This document shows positions 59,565 to 64,000 of a stretch of 64,000 nucleotides of DNA, piece after piece. Location: positions 15,137,001 through 15,201,000 of the forward strand of contig NC_045127.1 of assembly GCF_007655135.1 (NCBI RefSeq), written 5' to 3'. A program made the position numbers and the translations under genes. The notes beneath the pieces were generated by a model. That model was not told the origin of the DNA and made no database searches. It saw nothing but the letters and a program-made list of their open reading frames with translations. Numbering within the stretch: the first letter of the stretch is position 1; the number at the start of each line of letters is the position of its first letter. This DNA comes from Punica granatum. Its lineage: Eukaryota; Streptophyta; Magnoliopsida; Myrtales; Lythraceae.

Positions 59565-62500
59565 TTATGATACATTAATCTCCGCGAATTTCCTTTGGAT
59601 CTCTTTGAGTTTTGGGGTTATTGAAGATAAGGGCAGTCTCAAAGAGGGGTCCTGATTCCATGAAAGGCAGATCAGCTCTATAAGCTCTCCTAATTGGACA
59701 TCATTGTCCGCAGGAAGTGCAGGCCTTAGGATTCCTTCTGCCACCTCCATTGCTATCTGTTTCATCGCAACAGAAAAATAAAAATAAAAATCACATATAG
59801 GTTTTTTCAAGTTCGAACAAGTAGGCCATTGTGTTGGTTTAGTAATTATAGCAACGTACCTTTGCTGGACCAGCATCGATGTCGATATAGGGATGATCTC
59901 CGGTGACAAGCTCATTGACAATGACCCCGAAACTGTACACGTCACATTTCTCATCATATGGCTCACACTTGATCACTTCTGGTGCCATGTAAACATAAGT
60001 ACCTGACAAACATTCATAAATAAATTCACTCTATTTATCTTATCCCCATTATTAGTTACATGCATATACACATTTACGAGACGTGGGAGTTCGGACTACT
60101 AGCTAAACTTTTCATTTAAATAATGTTATTTTGACAATAAAATGGGGATTATACGAGATACCACCATTAATCCTCAGAAATCTCAGTTCAAAAAAGTTAG
60201 AAATAGTAAATTAGCAAATTCGATTGATGAATTAATTTAAATCTGATACTTTGAAAAAGAGAAAGAAAAAATAAAGATAGAATGGGTGGTTTTAGAAGAA
60301 CAAGAGACGTGAAAGAGAAATTATTTGTAAAAATACTTGTCATGCAAGAAATCTAAACATATGAAAATTAATTTATATTTTAAAAAACAATTTAGCTTCC
60401 TTTCCTAAGAATTAGATGAAAGATATATATTTTTGAAAATTGAGGTTTTAAGTTAAAGATCCTGATTTTAATGGTTTTATAGTAATCATTATAGCATAGG
60501 TAAAAATAAAACTAGATTAAAAGAGTATCTGGATTTGATTCTCACTCCTCGTGTCTCTCTATTTTCTCTCTCTTATCTATTACTTTTTATAACACGAGTT
60601 TTTTTGTAAAATAAAAATAAGGTAAATTGCGAAAAAAGCTTATTATACTTTACTTTATTTCCTAAATATAGTAAAAAATTGTTTTTTATAGTATATCCAC
60701 TAAGTTTTCTTTTTTCGTTAATTTTTTCTGTTTCCCAATAATTTTTAAAAATTATAAATTAAATAAATAAAATCATAAAAAGGGAAAAAAAACCATAATA
60801 ACGAAGGGAGCAAACAGAGGCTAATGAGGACACAATGTTAAGGACGCTACAGCTTTACTTAAGCAGTAGTGGTTGGCTTCGAACAGGAAATTGTCAAAAT
60901 TTTAGGCTCTATTTACTTTGAGAAAATTTTCCAACTTCTTGGAAAATTTTCATAAAAAATGAAAAATCGTAAAATAAGTGTTAAAATGAAGAATAACTTT
61001 TTTAGGAAAATAGATTTTTCTAATTCTACAAATTCAAAACAATTTAGAGAATTACTTTTAGGGAAAAAGACAAAAAAACTCCCTTGTGGTTTGGGGTCGG
61101 GACAAATCGCACCATATTCTTTTGTTTGGAACAATTTAGCCTCCATGTGGTTTGCTCCGTTAGACATAGGGGGTTACGGTGTTAATTTTTTTTCTATTTT
61201 CAGTCCGAAATATTTAGTTTTTTAATCATTTTGATCGTAAATCTTTTTCTTTTATCATTATTATCCTCAACTTCCCCTCCCCCCTCCCCTTTCGATTTTT
61301 CGTTATAGGACTAAAATGAAACAAAATGGAAAGTTGAGGATAATAATGATAAAAGAAAAAGATTTATGATCAAAATGATTAAAAAGCTAAATATTGAGGA
61401 TTGAAAATGGAAAAAAAAAATTAACGTCGTAACCCCTATGTCTAAAGGAGTAAAATGGAAAGTTGAGGATAATAATGATAAAAGAAAAAGATTTACAATC
61501 AAAATGATTAAAAAGTTAAATATTGAGGACTGAAAATGGAAAAAAAAATTAACGTCGTAACCCCCTATGTCTAACGGAGCAAACCACAGGGAGGTTAATT
61601 GTTCCAAACAAAAGAACAATGTGCGATTTGTCTCGATCCCAAACCATGAGCAAAATTTTTGGCTTTTTGCCTTACTTTTAATTAATAGCTTTCCAATTTT
61701 TTTCCTCTTTATTGGAAGGTTCTTCATCAATCATTTTTTTAATTATATTAATTATCATACTTTTAATTAAAAAGTCTTCAATGGTTATTAGATATTGAGT
61801 ATAAGTTAAAATTTTAAATTTTGAGTTTGTAAACACGATTTCTCATTTTTCTATACAAAAATAAGTTTAGAAAATGAGAAGAAAAATTTAAAAAACTTTT
61901 CTAAAGGTAAACTAGCCCTTATCCTCTTTCTGTCTTCTTGGAGCTAATCACCAAATCCCGATTTTGTGATGGCCGAGGCCCCTCCACCACCATCCTAACT
62001 CCTCTTCAAGCATCTTTATTTTCTTTATCTTTTCTTCTTAGTTTTCTCAATTTTGGGTTTTATTAAATTTTAAAAAAAAACCTAGTGAACAAGTTAACGA
62101 AAATTAAAAGTGGTTATAAATAAGATAATTTTGATTCAATCTAAAAAATAAGAAAATATTGCGAGTTGCTTTAATTTTAATAATTTATTTCAATTGAAAT
62201 ATATTTGGAAAAAAGAGTAAAATATATATTTTTTTAAATAAATCCAAAAATTTAATACATGATCATGCAAATAGATCAATAAAAATAAATTTTATTTTTT
62301 CGATTATAAGTGGTGTCTATTGGCTAATACAACAATAACCAAATCTAAATAACAAGGCATGCAAATACTCTTGATGAGGATTGAATCCGAAATCTCATGA
62401 TTTTGGTAACTTGTACCACTGTATCGAACCCCTTCCTCGACAAAATAAATTTTGTTTTTGAAAAGATACAAAAGGAAAAAGAAAATAGTGTGAACCTATT

Positions 62501-63116
62501 TCGGCAGTGAGCGCGTATTCCCCATCCCTCAGGAAGCGAGCATGCCCAAAATCTGCCACCCGCACATGCAGAGCATCGTCCAAGAACACGTTGCTCGGCT
62601 TTAGGTCACGGTGCACGACCCTTGGCCTTTGTTCGTGGAGATACTGCATTGCCTGGGCAATCTCCACTGCCCTCGCGAGCCGCTCCTCCATGGGGGGCAA
62701 CGGTAGAGAGGAGGCTAGGTCCCGCGGCTGGTGAGCCTTGCCGGGCCCATGGAGCCACTCCTTGAGGGTGGTGCTTAGGAGCTCGGTGACGACCCATGCA
62801 CGGTCGGGCGGTTGGAGGCAGGCACCCATGAGCTGGAGCACGAAGCGGTGGCGTTGCCGGGAGAGGGTGTGGAGCTCCTGGGCGAAGAAGGCGGCGCCGC
62901 TGGGGTTGGAGTGGAAGAACTCCGGAGACATGTACTTCACCGCCACATCGAGGCCCCTCCACGTGGCCCTGTAAATGTCGGCCGTGCTCCCTCGGCCTAT
63001 TTGATCTTTCATTTCGATCTACGTCAACATGCATAGGTTAGCTTACCAAACAGTTTACTACATTGATCTTTGACAAGGTCAATATATAGCAAACGATTGT
63101 CTTTAAAAAAAGGAGG

Positions 63117-63157
<41 letters not shown>

Positions 63158-64000
63158 TCATCATATTAGTAAGGACTATTCTGTTTTGGATGTCAGCTTG
63201 TTCCCTAACTAGTTATGTACACGGTGTTTCCAATGTATTTCGAACCGCCTGCATTCACTATAGGAAAACACATTTTTACGAAGTTAATTTTGAATTTAAA
63301 GTATCACCTAAACTAATGCTTTTGTTGACACTTTTGAAAGCGCCATCTAAAATATAATTGGCATAGGTACGCACCGACACTTTATCAAAAGCAGTGCAAT
63401 AGATTCACATATTGCAAGTAAATTTCATTTATTAGAAACTCAATTTGTCGTTGAATCACATTATCATAGTTAAGAATGCTCCTTTTATTTTCGCCTGGAC
63501 TGTGCAAAAAGAATGATGGTCCAACAATTAATTTTTGAGATTGCTCCAATTATACGTATTATCTTTTGATTATTCCGGGAAGAATTTTCATGCAGTAAAT
63601 GTCAAACGAAGTCGGACACATTTAAATCTTAATGTGTGAAACAAAATCGTGCAGGTAGTTGGGGCTTCGGTCCTGTAATTCACCCAAAACAGTCGTGCGG
63701 GTAGTGATTTATAGGCCTAGCAATAGTCTCGGCCCATGATCAGGTCTAATTTGAAGAGATATATATTGAGGGAGTCTCACCTCGAGCGGGTCAATAGACC
63801 ACCCATTAGCCCGGGCTTGGTTGGAGATGAGATCGAGGTCCGACGGTTGGGAGGGTACCAGGGCCGGGAACTGAGCTGGGCTGCCGTTCAGCCAGACGTT
63901 GTTGCCGATCATGAAATTGTGGGGGGAGAGGAGGCATTCTTGGGTGTCCTTCGGGTTCATGAGGAGGTGCAAGAAGCCATTCTCTTGGGCAACTTGGAGG
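59565..64000 (-). CDS. TKL/Raf-like protein kinase, 3' part (5' end off window)
   Basis: A probable cytosolic Ser/Thr protein kinase. Exons: >64000-63781, 63018-62496, 60002-59860, 59756-59565 (stop TAA); introns 63780-63019, 62495-60003 and 59859-59757 all have GT-AG ends and matching phases. The first visible exon (LLMNPKD...GSPAQFP...) precedes the kinase domain. The domain is complete: glycine loop [13 protein letters not shown]-binding Lys in VAVK, catalytic HRDLKPSN, metal-binding DFG (VADFGHARF), activation segment end [10 protein letters not shown], and CDVYSFGV. So it should be catalytically active. HRDLKPSN indicates Ser/Thr specificity. The 2.5-kb intron contains a foldback MITE at 61061-61671. 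I do not know the orthologue, so no symbol is given. Confidence 0.88.
61061..61671. mobile_element. Foldback MITE 4 (Mutator-like), 611 bp, in a kinase intron
   Basis: Perfect 9-bp duplications TTACTTTTA at 61052-61060 and 61672-61680 flank GGGAAAAAG ... CTTTTTGCC. The arms are inverted copies: TTGTTTGGAACAATTTAGCC on the left mirrors GGTTAATTGTTCCAAACAA on the right. The right arm is internally duplicated: 61323-61451 and 61452-61579 are near-identical 129-bp direct repeats. No transposase. Confidence 0.9.
61323..61579. repeat. 129-bp tandem duplication inside MITE 4
   Basis: AAAATGGAAAGTTGAGGATA starts both units (61323 and 61452); the copies differ at only a few positions. Only the right arm is doubled, so the inverted repeat is asymmetric. 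Confidence 0.85.
63119..63157. repeat. (TA)n microsatellite
   Basis: An uninterrupted TA run of about 18 units in the large upstream intron of the kinase gene (63019-63780). Confidence 0.9.

Noticed and set aside
62507..63036. Several frames on either strand overlapping the kinase exon
   Set aside because: Shadows of the GC-rich kinase coding exon; only the frame with the HRD, DFG and glycine-loop motifs is real.

Overview
The window is nuclear DNA of a flowering plant. Two spliced genes of plant families show this (a class II MscS-like mechanosensitive channel and a TKL/Raf-type protein kinase), together with plant-type Copia and Gypsy LTR retrotransposons, TRIMs, and AT-rich intergenic DNA full of MITE-like elements. 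I cannot name the species; a woody eudicot is a guess. No bacterial, organellar, rRNA, tRNA or CRISPR features were seen.

Layout. (1) 1-9.8 kb: the 3' part of a large Gypsy element, probably Tat/Ogre type, on the + strand. It consists of non-coding 3'UTR-like DNA with two arrays of small palindromic boxes (830-1180 and 4085-6250), a polypurine tract, and a 3.4-kb LTR (6416-9813). (2) 9.8-28.8 kb: a nested stack. A 5.1-kb solo Gypsy LTR on the - strand (13883-27128, AGTGG target duplication) is split by a young, almost intact 8.1-kb Copia element (17629-25743). Just outside lies an older solo LTR of the same Copia family in the opposite orientation (27163-28848, ACCCG duplication). (3) 28.8-38.5 kb: decayed DNA with a Copia remnant (31860-35428) split by a hAT-like element (32348-33688, TTCTCAAT duplication), then a tandem and head-to-head TRIM cluster (36232-38463). 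(4) 38.5-44.3 kb: the MSL10-like channel gene on the - strand, five coding exons, 757 aa. (5) 44.3-59.5 kb: AT-rich intergenic DNA with several foldback MITEs, a possible CACTA end, and one relict exon of a PAP/OAS1-type nucleotidyltransferase. (6) 59.5-64 kb: the 3' four exons of a protein kinase gene on the - strand, running off the right edge, with a foldback MITE in its 2.5-kb intron.

The two host genes are independent and no pathway links them. The two most unusual signals are the long arrays of small hairpin-capable boxes, whose stem bases appear to covary, in the Gypsy 3' region, and a set of four long foldback elements. Two of those four have perfect 9-bp target duplications, one an 8/9 match and one a weak match, which is what Mutator-type transposition would give.
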